The notes under the pieces were generated by a model, which saw nothing but the letters and a program-made list of their open reading frames with translations, searched no databases and was not told where the DNA came from. Below, piece by piece: positions 1 through 6,561 of a stretch of 46,291 nt of DNA. The stretch spans positions 1 to 46,291 of the forward strand of contig JASJBK010000001.1 in the NCBI GenBank assembly GCA_030066555.1. Direction: 5' to 3'. Both the position numbers and the translations under genes were made by a program. This DNA comes from Halieaceae bacterium. Lineage in GTDB: Bacteria; Pseudomonadota; Gammaproteobacteria; Pseudomonadales; Halieaceae. The first letter of the stretch is position 1. Each line of letters opens with the position of its first letter.

Positions 1-628
1 TGGCGCCGTGGCTGTGGCCTGCCTCGTGCAAGAGGTCAACCCGGGTACCGTCCATTTCCACTTCGCCGATCTCGATGTCGGCAAACTGGAAACGCTCCAG
101 CACCCGCCCATCCTGTGCCACCGTCTGGGTCTTGAGCAGCAGGCCGGTATCGCGGTCGAGGGCCAGCTGGTAGCCGTAGCGGTAAATGTCGCGGGGCAAC
201 ACGTTTATGACGACAGCATCGCGACCGGCGATGCGACTCTTGCCGGCAACCTGCAGCTGGTAATAGCCTCCCACGCCACACTCGCCGGCACCGGAGCGGT
301 AGAGATCACCGATCCGCACCAGGCGGTGGCCAGGATGTATACAATCCAGTGGATGCTCGGTGCGCATAACGCGTGCACCGCTACCGGTCAGGTGGGTGAC
401 CTGCTCCCGCTCAAGGTTGCCGGCCACCGAGTGGGAGATGCGCATGGATTGCACCGCTGCACCGTGCTGGTAGGTGAACACACCCTGGTAGCTGGTTTCC
501 CGCAGGCTGCGTGACATCTTGTCGAGCCAGCGCAGCGCTTCCTGATCCGCGGCCGGGCACTCGGCCTGAGCCGAGACAGACGCCGAGCTCGCTGCGACAA
601 ACAGTGCTGCAAGTACGAGTGTGCGCAA
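1..628 (-). CDS. rseB: Sigma-E regulatory protein RseB/MucB (partial, N-terminal part)
   Basis: This gene is missing from the ORF track because it starts with TTG; I translated it by hand. Its frame opens six bases after the rseA stop, with GAGGA seven bases upstream of the TTG. The product begins with a signal peptide (LRTLVLAALFVAASSASVSA) and goes on with the RseB/MucB hallmark SYQGVFTYQHG, then SMRISH and LEREQVTHLTG. It is therefore a periplasmic protein with the lipoprotein-like RseB fold. In this family RseB binds the periplasmic part of RseA, protects it from DegS cleavage and senses mislocalised lipids or LPS. About 209 codons are present and the 3' part lies beyond the left edge. 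The order rpoE-rseA-rseB on one strand indicates an operon. Confidence 0.93.
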   Translation of the reverse strand, partial: MRTLVLAALFVAASSASVSAQAECPAADQEALRWLDKMSRSLRETSYQGVFTYQHGAAVQSMRISHSVAGNLEREQVTHLTGSGARVMRTEHPLDCIHPGHRLVRIGDLYRSGAGECGVGGYYQLQVAGKSRIAGRDAVVINVLPRDIYRYGYQLALDRDTGLLLKTQTVAQDGRVLERFQFADIEIGEVEMDGTRVDLLHEAGHSHGA

Positions 629-631
629 GCC

Positions 632-1780
632 CTAGTCCTCGGTGCTGAACGTGGCAACGCGGGCATAGGGCATCATGCCCTGGGGTGCGTTGAGCGAGGC
701 TTCATCGGCGTGTTCCAACATGTAGCGTTCGAGACGCTCACGGGCGATAGCGTCGTAGTCTGTGCTCGGCGCGGCCTCGCGGGCCGGTGCCACAGGGCGT
801 GCTGCCGCGGGCGCCGGAGTGGCATAACCGGCCAGCGTGGCACGTCCGCCCAGTACTGTCACCGCGCCGGAGGGGGCGAGACGGTCGCCTCCAGCAGCGA
901 CCACAGGCGCGCCTGCCACCGGCTGGTCCTGGCTGCCGTAGAACTGGCTACCCACCAGTACCACGGCGAAGACCGACGCGGCCACGGCGAAACTCGCCAC
1001 CGGGCGCAATATTCGCTGCCAGCTGGCCACCGGTTGGATATCGTCGGGAATCTCGGTCGGGGTCGGTTGGGCGCTGTAGGTGGGTTCCTGTTCAATGGCC
1101 GCCATGATGCGACCGGACAGGTCGATATCCGTGACCATTGGCCCGGACTGCAGTCCATGACTGGCGGCATGAAAGCGGCGCCAGGTAGTGCGCAGCGACG
1201 GGTCCTGGACATTGTCCAGCAGCTGGTCCAGCGACGCAGGCTCGGCTTCCCCGTCCATCAGTGCGGACAGGGATTCGCCAAATTCACTGCTGTCGGAGAG
1301 ATCGGCAGGCTGAGCTCCCTGGGTCGACTCCTGCTCAATTGCCGCCATGATGCGGCCCGACAGGTCGGTAGCTGTCACCAGCGGACCCGGCTGCAGGCCG
1401 TGGCTGGCGGTATGGAAGCGTCGCCAGGTGTCGCGCAGCGACTCGTCCTGGATATTGTCCAGCACCTGATCCAGCAGCGCAGCATCGGCTTCCCCGTCCA
1501 TCAGGGCAGACAGTGACTTACCTAACTCGCTGTCGTCGGGGAGAGCGGCAGGCTGGTTACCGTGGGCCGGCTCCTGCTCTATCGCCGCCATGATGCGGCC
1601 CGACAGATCGGTAGCTGTCTCCAATGCACCCGGCTGCAGTCCGTGGCTGGCGGCGTGGAAGCGTCGCCAGGTGTCGCGCAGCGACTCGTCCTGGACATTG
1701 TCCAGCACCTGTTGAAGTGCCTGGTCGTCGGCTTCCCCGTCCATCAGGGCCGACAGCGCTTCGCCAAGCTCTTTGTTCAC
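632..1780 (-). CDS. rseA: Anti-sigma-E factor RseA with three tandem N-terminal domains
   Basis: The protein is an inner-membrane anti-sigma factor that holds sigma-E inactive until cleaved by DegS and RseP. It has 382 residues, against roughly 200 in typical RseA. The extra length comes from three tandem copies of the cytoplasmic sigma-binding domain, starting near residues 4, 85 and 166 with an 81-residue period. Each copy keeps LSALMDGEA, TWRRFHxASHGLQ and DLSGRIMAAIEQE. One membrane segment follows at about residues 262-280 (SFAVAASVFAVVLVGSQF), then a periplasmic tail of about 100 residues that should meet RseB. The start is GTG with GGGAGG six bases upstream. The copies are very similar at DNA level, so the duplication looks recent or homogenised. 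Identity is secure; the effect of three domains is unknown. Confidence 0.95.
   Translation of the reverse strand: MNKELGEALSALMDGEADDQALQQVLDNVQDESLRDTWRRFHAASHGLQPGALETATDLSGRIMAAIEQEPAHGNQPAALPDDSELGKSLSALMDGEADAALLDQVLDNIQDESLRDTWRRFHTASHGLQPGPLVTATDLSGRIMAAIEQESTQGAQPADLSDSSEFGESLSALMDGEAEPASLDQLLDNVQDPSLRTTWRRFHAASHGLQSGPMVTDIDLSGRIMAAIEQEPTYSAQPTPTEIPDDIQPVASWQRILRPVASFAVAASVFAVVLVGSQFYGSQDQPVAGAPVVAAGGDRLAPSGAVTVLGGRATLAGYATPAPAAARPVAPAREAAPSTDYDAIARERLERYMLEHADEASLNAPQGMMPYARVATFSTED
1043..1771 (-). repeat. Three 243-bp in-frame tandem repeats inside rseA
   Basis: Approximate units on the minus strand are 1771-1529, 1528-1286 and 1285-1043, each 81 codons. They encode the complete RseA N-terminal domain plus an acidic, proline-containing linker. 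Units 1 and 2 are the closest pair; unit 3 differs more in its last third, where it joins the membrane-proximal linker. No stop codon or frameshift is seen in any unit. Confidence 0.9.
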
Positions 1781-1811
1781 TCAAGACCTCCCAGATCTCA
1801 CCTTACTCTCA

Positions 1812-1874
1812 ATGCCAGCGCTCTGCCGACACTATGCCAGCGCTCTGCCGGTACCTCGCCTCTGACGGGCGAGG
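1812..1874. repeat. Short direct repeat and hairpin in the rpoE-rseA spacer
   Basis: The 122-base spacer between rpoE and rseA holds two copies of atgccagcgctctgccg (1812-1828 and 1834-1850, 22-base period). Next to them is a hairpin with arms cctcgcc (1854-1860) and ggcgagg (1868-1874). No T-run follows on either strand, so it is not a standard terminator. It lies between two co-directional genes and may affect transcript processing or the rpoE:rseA ratio, which is inference. Confidence 0.6.
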
Positions 1875-1902
1875 CTACATTCCTATGCCGCTGCAGTGTC
1901 AG

Positions 1903-2499
1903 CTATGCATAAGGTGCGTTTTCGCCGTCTACCTGCGCTCGCACTTTCTTGTCTATGGCCTCCCTGGCCCGGAAAATCCTCGACCGTACCGTCCCCACGG
2001 GGCAGTCCATGATCTCCGCGATCTCCTCGTAACTGAGACCATCAAATTCACGTAAAGTTACCGCAGTTCGCAGGTCATCGGGCAAATCGCTTATCGCCTG
2101 CTTGACCACCTCGCCCAGCTCGCGGCTGAACAACATGTTCTCCGGGTTTTCCATGTCCCGGAGCGCGCCACCGTTTTCGAAATGCTCGGCGTCCTCGATC
2201 TCCACATCGCTGCCTGGCGGACGCCGGCCGCGTGCCACCAGGTGATTCTTTGCGGTATTGATCGCTATCCGGTAAAGCCAGGTATAGAAGGCACTGTCAC
2301 CGCGAAAACGCGGCAGGGCCCGGTAGGCCTTGATAAAGGCCTCCTGGGTAACGTCCTGCACCTCATAGCTATCGTGTACATAGCGCGACACCAGCCCCAG
2401 GATCTTCGGCTGGTACTTCAATACCAGAAGATCAAAGGCACGCTTGTCTCCCGCTTGTACGCGTTCTACCAACTGCTGGTCTGTTGCGGCCGAAGCCAA
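1903..2499 (-). CDS. rpoE: RNA polymerase sigma-E factor RpoE/AlgU
   Basis: This is a group IV (ECF) sigma factor of 198 residues that directs the envelope-stress regulon. Region 2 includes LVSRYVHDSYEVQDVTQEAF (core binding and -10 recognition), and region 4 includes YEEIAEIMDCPVGTVRSRIF (helix-turn-helix for the -35 element). The order rpoE-rseA-rseB and the divergent nadB match the classical gammaproteobacterial locus. The start appears to be TTG at 2499, preceded by AGGGGG six bases upstream; alignment with known RpoE (acidic start, then LVERVQxGDxxAF) supports it. A sigma-E-type promoter sits directly upstream, so positive autoregulation is likely, with RseA as the negative arm. Confidence 0.96.
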   Translation of the reverse strand: MASAATDQQLVERVQAGDKRAFDLLVLKYQPKILGLVSRYVHDSYEVQDVTQEAFIKAYRALPRFRGDSAFYTWLYRIAINTAKNHLVARGRRPPGSDVEIEDAEHFENGGALRDMENPENMLFSRELGEVVKQAISDLPDDLRTAVTLREFDGLSYEEIAEIMDCPVGTVRSRIFRAREAIDKKVRAQVDGENAPYA

Positions 2500-2521
2500 T
2501 CGTGCCCCCTTATCCTGCCAC

Positions 2522-2549
2522 TGTGATCACAGGAAAATAAAAAAGTTCC
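2522..2549 (-). promoter_or_regulatory. Sigma-E-type promoter of the rpoE operon
   Basis: Read on the minus strand, GGAACTT (2549-2543) lies 16 bases upstream of TCACA (2526-2522). This fits the sigma-E consensus GGAACTT-N16-TCnnA. The -10 region overlaps a perfect 12-base palindrome, CTGTGATCACAG (2521-2532). Predicted transcription would start about 15 bases before the TTG of rpoE. Confidence 0.75.
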
Positions 2550-2677
2550 TTTCGATTATCCGCTGCGTATTATGAGCGATCGGACTGCTCCAGCAGGTAA
2601 CCGGCCCTCGCAGGCTGACGTACCGCCAAAGCGGCCTAAAATACACCAATTCCAATCCCTACACAGCCCCGGAACCC

Positions 2678-4288
2678 ATGCCCCAGCGCTACCAGCACGA
2701 CGTCCTCATCATTGGCAGTGGAGCCGCCGGCCTGTCACTGGCCCTGCGCCTGCCAACATCCCTGTCTATCGCTGTGCTCAGCAAGGGCGAACTGACCCAG
2801 GGTTCCACATTCTGGGCCCAGGGCGGCATGGCGGCGGTGCTGGACAAGGACGACACGGTGGAATCCCACGTCGAGGACACCATGATCGCCGGGGTCGGCC
2901 TGTGCCACCGGGACGTGGTGGAGTTCGTAGTCAGCCAGGGAGCCGAGGTGGTCGAGTGGCTGGTAAGCCAGGGGGTGGAGTTCGACCGGCGTGAAACTCC
3001 CAAGCACAGTGAATACCACCTCACCATGGAAGGCGGGCACAGCCACCGGCGCGTGATCCACGCTGCCGACGCCACCGGCCGCGCCATCTCCGAGGTGCTG
3101 GTGGAGAAGACCCTGGCGCGTGACAACGTGGAAATCTTCACCGACGGCGTGGCTGTGGACCTGGTCACCGCTGACGGTCGTTGCCGGGGCGCCTACGTGC
3201 TCGATCGCGACAGCGGTGAGGTCAACCTTTTCCAGGCACGCTTCGTGGTGCTGGCCACTGGCGGTGCCAGCAAGGCCTACCTGTATACCACCAATCCAGA
3301 CGGCGCCAGCGGCGACGGCATCGCCATTGCCTGGCGGGCCGGCTGCCGGGTGGCCAACATGGAATTCAACCAGTTCCACCCCACCTGCCTGTACCACCCC
3401 CGCGCCAAGTCGTTCCTGATCACCGAGGCCCTGCGCGGCGAAGGCGGCCGCCTGCAGCTCCCCGACGGCACCCGTTTCATGGAACGCTTCGACGAACGCG
3501 GCGAGCTGGCGCCCCGGGACGTGGTCGCCCGGGCCATCGACCACGAAATGAAGCGCACCGGTAGCGATTGTGTCTACCTGGACATCAGCCACCAGCCGGC
3601 ACGCTTCCTGCAGTCACACTTCCCTACCGTGCATCGGCGCTGCCTGGATTTCGGCATCGACATCACCCGCGAACCGATCCCGGTGGTGCCCGCCGCTCAC
3701 TACACCTGCGGCGGGGTGCTGGTGGACAAGCGCGGCCAGACCGACCTTCCGGGTCTGTATGCCATTGGTGAAACCGCCTGCACCGGCCTGCACGGGGCCA
3801 ACCGTATGGCCAGCAATTCCCTGTTGGAATGCCTGGTCTATGCGCGCGCCGCTGCCGGAGACATCATTGCGCAGATGGACGATGCGCCGGCACCGGTCGC
3901 GGTCCCGGACTGGGACGAAAGCCAGGTCACCGACTCCGACGAGGATGTGGTGATCTCACACAACTGGGACGAAGTGCGGCGCTTCATGTGGGACTACGTC
4001 GGCATCGTGCGCACCGACAAGCGACTGGCGCGCGCCCGCCACCGCATCGATCTGCTGCAGGAAGAGATCAAGGAGTACTACAGCAATTACAAGGTCAGCA
4101 ACGACCTGCTCGAACTGCGCAACCTGGCCACCGTCGCAGAGCTGATGATCAACTGTGCCATCGCCAGGCGCGAAAGCCGCGGCCTGCACTACACCCTGGA
4201 CTACCCGGAGCTGGACCCCGAGGCCGGTGACACCGTACTAACGCCCAACGGCTCCCTCGCCCAGAGCCAGGCCCAGACCAAGGCGTAA
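2678..4288 (+). CDS. nadB: L-aspartate oxidase NadB
   Basis: This FAD enzyme oxidises L-aspartate to iminoaspartate, the first step of de novo NAD synthesis; NadA uses the product. The 536 residues match the usual length of about 540. Near the N-terminus is the dinucleotide-binding [14 protein letters not shown], followed by the substrate-domain motif [13 protein letters not shown], the [15 protein letters not shown] segment and, near residue 385, [20 protein letters not shown], typical of the succinate dehydrogenase/aspartate oxidase flavoprotein family. The C-terminal helical domain is present. The gene is divergent from rpoE, as in E. coli. Its last 51 bases overlap the 3' end of ygfX on the other strand. 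Confidence 0.96.
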   Translation: MPQRYQHDVLIIGSGAAGLSLALRLPTSLSIAVLSKGELTQGSTFWAQGGMAAVLDKDDTVESHVEDTMIAGVGLCHRDVVEFVVSQGAEVVEWLVSQGVEFDRRETPKHSEYHLTMEGGHSHRRVIHAADATGRAISEVLVEKTLARDNVEIFTDGVAVDLVTADGRCRGAYVLDRDSGEVNLFQARFVVLATGGASKAYLYTTNPDGASGDGIAIAWRAGCRVANMEFNQFHPTCLYHPRAKSFLITEALRGEGGRLQLPDGTRFMERFDERGELAPRDVVARAIDHEMKRTGSDCVYLDISHQPARFLQSHFPTVHRRCLDFGIDITREPIPVVPAAHYTCGGVLVDKRGQTDLPGLYAIGETACTGLHGANRMASNSLLECLVYARAAAGDIIAQMDDAPAPVAVPDWDESQVTDSDEDVVISHNWDEVRRFMWDYVGIVRTDKRLARARHRIDLLQEEIKEYYSNYKVSNDLLELRNLATVAELMINCAIARRESRGLHYTLDYPELDPEAGDTVLTPNGSLAQSQAQTKA

Positions 4289-4696
4289 GCGACGCCAGCC
4301 CTCGCGGGAGTAATGCGCGCTGCACAGCAGCAGTCGGTAGCGCTGCCCCGCGACCTCCACCCGGGCAGCCAGCAGGCCAGCTGCACTATAGACACTGATC
4401 ACGCTGGCCTGGTCGCCGCGGTCGCTGAACCAGGCCCGTCCATCAAACAACAACACCAGGCCGTTTACCTGCTGCGTAAATAGCCGCCTCACATGACCCA
4501 CGGCCAGCACGGTCAGCAGCGCAATTCCAATAACAGTTACCGACTGGGCAAAAGCGTGACGACCGGACCAGTCACCGGCAAACAGCGCATAAGAGCAAGT
4601 GGGCAGTGCCAGCACCAGCATTGCCAGGCTCAGGCAACGGGCCGATGCCCTGCCCTCAATTCGGGCGGTGGGTAAACGCCAGGACGGTGTCGACAA
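4238..4696 (-). CDS. ygfX: YgfX/CptA-like membrane protein
   Basis: This small inner-membrane protein is encoded directly downstream of, and overlapping, sdhE, as in E. coli. Two hydrophobic segments ([20 protein letters not shown] and [15 protein letters not shown]) are followed by a soluble domain with LLFDGRAWF and [20 protein letters not shown], which fit the YgfX family. YgfX has been described as a toxin-like inhibitor of cell division and as a partner of SdhE. The start is uncertain. The track gives ATG at 4747 (169 residues), which overlaps sdhE by 92 bases; I prefer TTG at 4696 (152 residues, 41-base overlap). The 3' end overlaps nadB tail to tail by 51 bases. Family similarity is weak in sequence but strong in context. 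Confidence 0.75.
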   Translation of the reverse strand: MSTPSWRLPTARIEGRASARCLSLAMLVLALPTCSYALFAGDWSGRHAFAQSVTVIGIALLTVLAVGHVRRLFTQQVNGLVLLFDGRAWFSDRGDQASVISVYSAAGLLAARVEVAGQRYRLLLCSAHYSREGWRRLRLGLGLALGEGAVGR

Positions 4697-4913
4697 TCTT
4701 GGCCAGCTCGGCGTCTTCCGGCCGCAGGCGACCCAGGAACCAGCCAAACAGCTCCTGGTCCTCGCACTCCAGCAGGGCGCGGTAGCGGGCCTGGTCTTCG
4801 CTTGAGAGCTCGCGGTAGGCGTCCCTTACGAAGGGCTCAAGCACAAGGTCGAGTTCCAGCATGCCGCGCCGGCTGGCCCAGATGACGCGATTGTATTCGA
4901 GGTCAGAATCCAT
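4656..4913 (-). CDS. sdhE: FAD assembly factor SdhE (CptB/YgfY)
   Basis: This small soluble protein of 85 residues helps covalent attachment of FAD to the flavoprotein subunits of succinate dehydrogenase and fumarate reductase. The family signature RRGMLELDLVLEPF appears near residue 15, followed by the acidic EDQELFGWFLGR. The track starts at 4952, but MDSDLEYNRVIWASRRGM from 4913 matches the normal SdhE N-terminus. No Shine-Dalgarno sequence is seen before that ATG. Instead TATACT ends seven bases ahead of it, so the transcript may be leaderless. It overlaps ygfX and is divergent from ygfZ, a conserved neighbourhood. Confidence 0.92.
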   Translation of the reverse strand: MDSDLEYNRVIWASRRGMLELDLVLEPFVRDAYRELSSEDQARYRALLECEDQELFGWFLGRLRPEDAELAKIVDTVLAFTHRPN

Positions 4914-4920
4914 GCGCGCA

Positions 4921-4959
4921 AGTATAAGAGCTGACAGGACCCAAAGCAGCACCTATCAT
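4921..4959. promoter_or_regulatory. Divergent promoters between sdhE and ygfZ
   Basis: On the plus strand CTGACA (4931-4936) and TATCAT (4954-4959) are 17 bases apart, a good sigma-70 pair for ygfZ. The expected start of transcription falls on or next to the GTG at 4967. On the minus strand TATACT (4926-4921) lies seven bases before the sdhE ATG, with a poor -35. Both genes may therefore give leaderless transcripts. Confidence 0.55.
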
Positions 4960-4966
4960 AGCCGGC

Positions 4967-5875
4967 GTGACAACCTACCTGGCCAAACTCCCCCACCGCG
5001 CGGTACTCGAATTCGAAGGGCCCGATACCCGGAAGTTCCTGCAGGGCCAGACCACATGCGATCTGGAACAACTGGCGCCGACTCACAGCCTGGTGGGAGC
5101 GTACTGCAACCCCCAGGGCCGCATGGTCTGCGATTTCCGACTACTGGAGCTGGACGGCGAGCGCCTGCTGATGGTGCTGGAGGCTGACAGTCGGCAGGCG
5201 GCGGCAGACACTTTCGGCAAGTACATCGTGTTCTCCAAGGCAAGCCTGCGCGACGCCACCGACGATTGGTGCCACTACGCCCTGTGGGGTACGGAAGCCG
5301 CGACACTCGCGGGCAGTGCGACTGCTGGCGCGGGTAGCGCCTGGCGCCAGGGCGATGAGCTCTGGGTTGCCTCGGAGGTCCCGAACGCCTTCGAAGTGTG
5401 CCTGCCCGCAGCCGGCGCAGCGGACTTCGAGGCGCGCCTTGATGGGGCCACGCAGGCCGACGGCGAACAGTTCCGGCTTCAGGAAATTCGCGCCGGCATT
5501 GGTCACGTAACCGGGGCCAGCTCCGGCAGCTTCCTGCCACAACAGCTCAACTACCAGGCCGTGGACCGGATCAACTTCACCAAGGGCTGCTATACCGGGC
5601 AGGAAGTGGTGGCGCGCATGCACTACCGCGGCCAGGTAAAGCGCCCCATGGCGCTGGCATCCACCACCTATAGCGGCGAAGTAAATGCCGGGGACCCGCT
5701 GACTTCAGCGGGCAGCGACAAGACTGTGGGCAACGTGGTCAATGCTGCCAGGGCAGACGACGGCGAATTGTGGTTGCTGGCCTCGATAACCCGCGATGCC
5801 CGGGCGGCAGGCGCTGAGCTGGACGGCAGCGCACTGGCGTTTCACAGCCTGCCCTATACGCTCGACGAGGGCTGA
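4967..5875 (+). CDS. ygfZ: Folate-binding protein YgfZ (Fe-S cluster repair/tRNA modification)
   Basis: This tetrahydrofolate-binding protein, related to the T-protein of the glycine cleavage system, supports maturation of some Fe-S enzymes such as MiaB. The diagnostic motif [17 protein letters not shown] occurs near residue 205 and contains the conserved cysteine. The N-terminal part includes [13 protein letters not shown] and [16 protein letters not shown], also typical. Length (302 residues) is slightly below the E. coli protein (326). The start is GTG at 4967, with no Shine-Dalgarno but a promoter ending just upstream. The 3' end overlaps ung by 22 bases on the opposite strand. Confidence 0.93.
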   Translation: MTTYLAKLPHRAVLEFEGPDTRKFLQGQTTCDLEQLAPTHSLVGAYCNPQGRMVCDFRLLELDGERLLMVLEADSRQAAADTFGKYIVFSKASLRDATDDWCHYALWGTEAATLAGSATAGAGSAWRQGDELWVASEVPNAFEVCLPAAGAADFEARLDGATQADGEQFRLQEIRAGIGHVTGASSGSFLPQQLNYQAVDRINFTKGCYTGQEVVARMHYRGQVKRPMALASTTYSGEVNAGDPLTSAGSDKTVGNVVNAARADDGELWLLASITRDARAAGAELDGSALAFHSLPYTLDEG

Positions 5876-6558
5876 TCCGGCAGGTGCCAGTCCACCGGCT
5901 CGCGCCCGTGTTCCTGGAGATAAGTGTTGGCCTGGCTGAAGTGAGCGCAGCCAAAGAAGCCGCGGTGTGCACTCAGGGGTGACGGATGCGGCGCACGCAG
6001 CACACAGTGACGCCGGGTATCGATGACCGCTCCCTTGCGCTGGGCGTAGGAACCCCAGAGCATGAACACCACGTGCTCGCACTCGCGGTTGACGATCTCG
6101 ATGGCCCGGTCTGTGAACTGCTCCCAGCCCTTGCCCTGGTGGGAAGCGGCATTGCCCCGCTCCACGCTCAGCACACTGTTTAACAACAATACACCCTGGT
6201 CGGCCCAGTGAGTCAGGCAACCGTGAGCGGCCACCGGAATACCCAGGTCCTGCTGCAGCTCTTTGTAGATGTTGACCAGGGAAGGCGGCAGCGCCACCCC
6301 GGGTCGCACCGAGAAACACAGGCCGTGGGCCTGGCGAGGGCCGTGGTAGGGATCCTGGCCGAGGATCACCACCCGCACCTCATCAAGGGGTGTGTGGTTG
6401 AAGGCGGCAAACATTTCCTTCCCCGGCGGGAAGATCACCTTACCGGCGTCCTTTTCCTCGCGCAGGAAACGCTTCAGGGACTGCATGTAGGGAAGCTGGA
6501 ACTCGTCGCTCAACTGGGCCAGCCAGCTGGCCTCCAGTTGGATTTCTGCCTGGGACAA
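5854..6558 (-). CDS. ung: Uracil-DNA glycosylase, family 1
   Basis: This base-excision-repair enzyme removes uracil from DNA. The water-activating motif [18 protein letters not shown] (catalytic Asp) is near residue 66, [20 protein letters not shown] near residue 125, and the DNA-intercalation loop [14 protein letters not shown] near residue 190. Length of 234 residues is normal. The start appears to be TTG at 6558, four bases after the fbiC stop. It thus looks like the last gene of the F420 operon, an unusual place for ung. Its 3' end overlaps ygfZ by 22 bases. Confidence 0.95.
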   Translation of the reverse strand: MSQAEIQLEASWLAQLSDEFQLPYMQSLKRFLREEKDAGKVIFPPGKEMFAAFNHTPLDEVRVVILGQDPYHGPRQAHGLCFSVRPGVALPPSLVNIYKELQQDLGIPVAAHGCLTHWADQGVLLLNSVLSVERGNAASHQGKGWEQFTDRAIEIVNRECEHVVFMLWGSYAQRKGAVIDTRRHCVLRAPHPSPLSAHRGFFGCAHFSQANTYLQEHGREPVDWHLPDQPSSSV

Positions 6559-6561
6559 GAC

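Noticed and set aside
1043-1771. CRISPR-like array
   Set aside because: The 243-base repeats have no spacers and are in frame within rseA.
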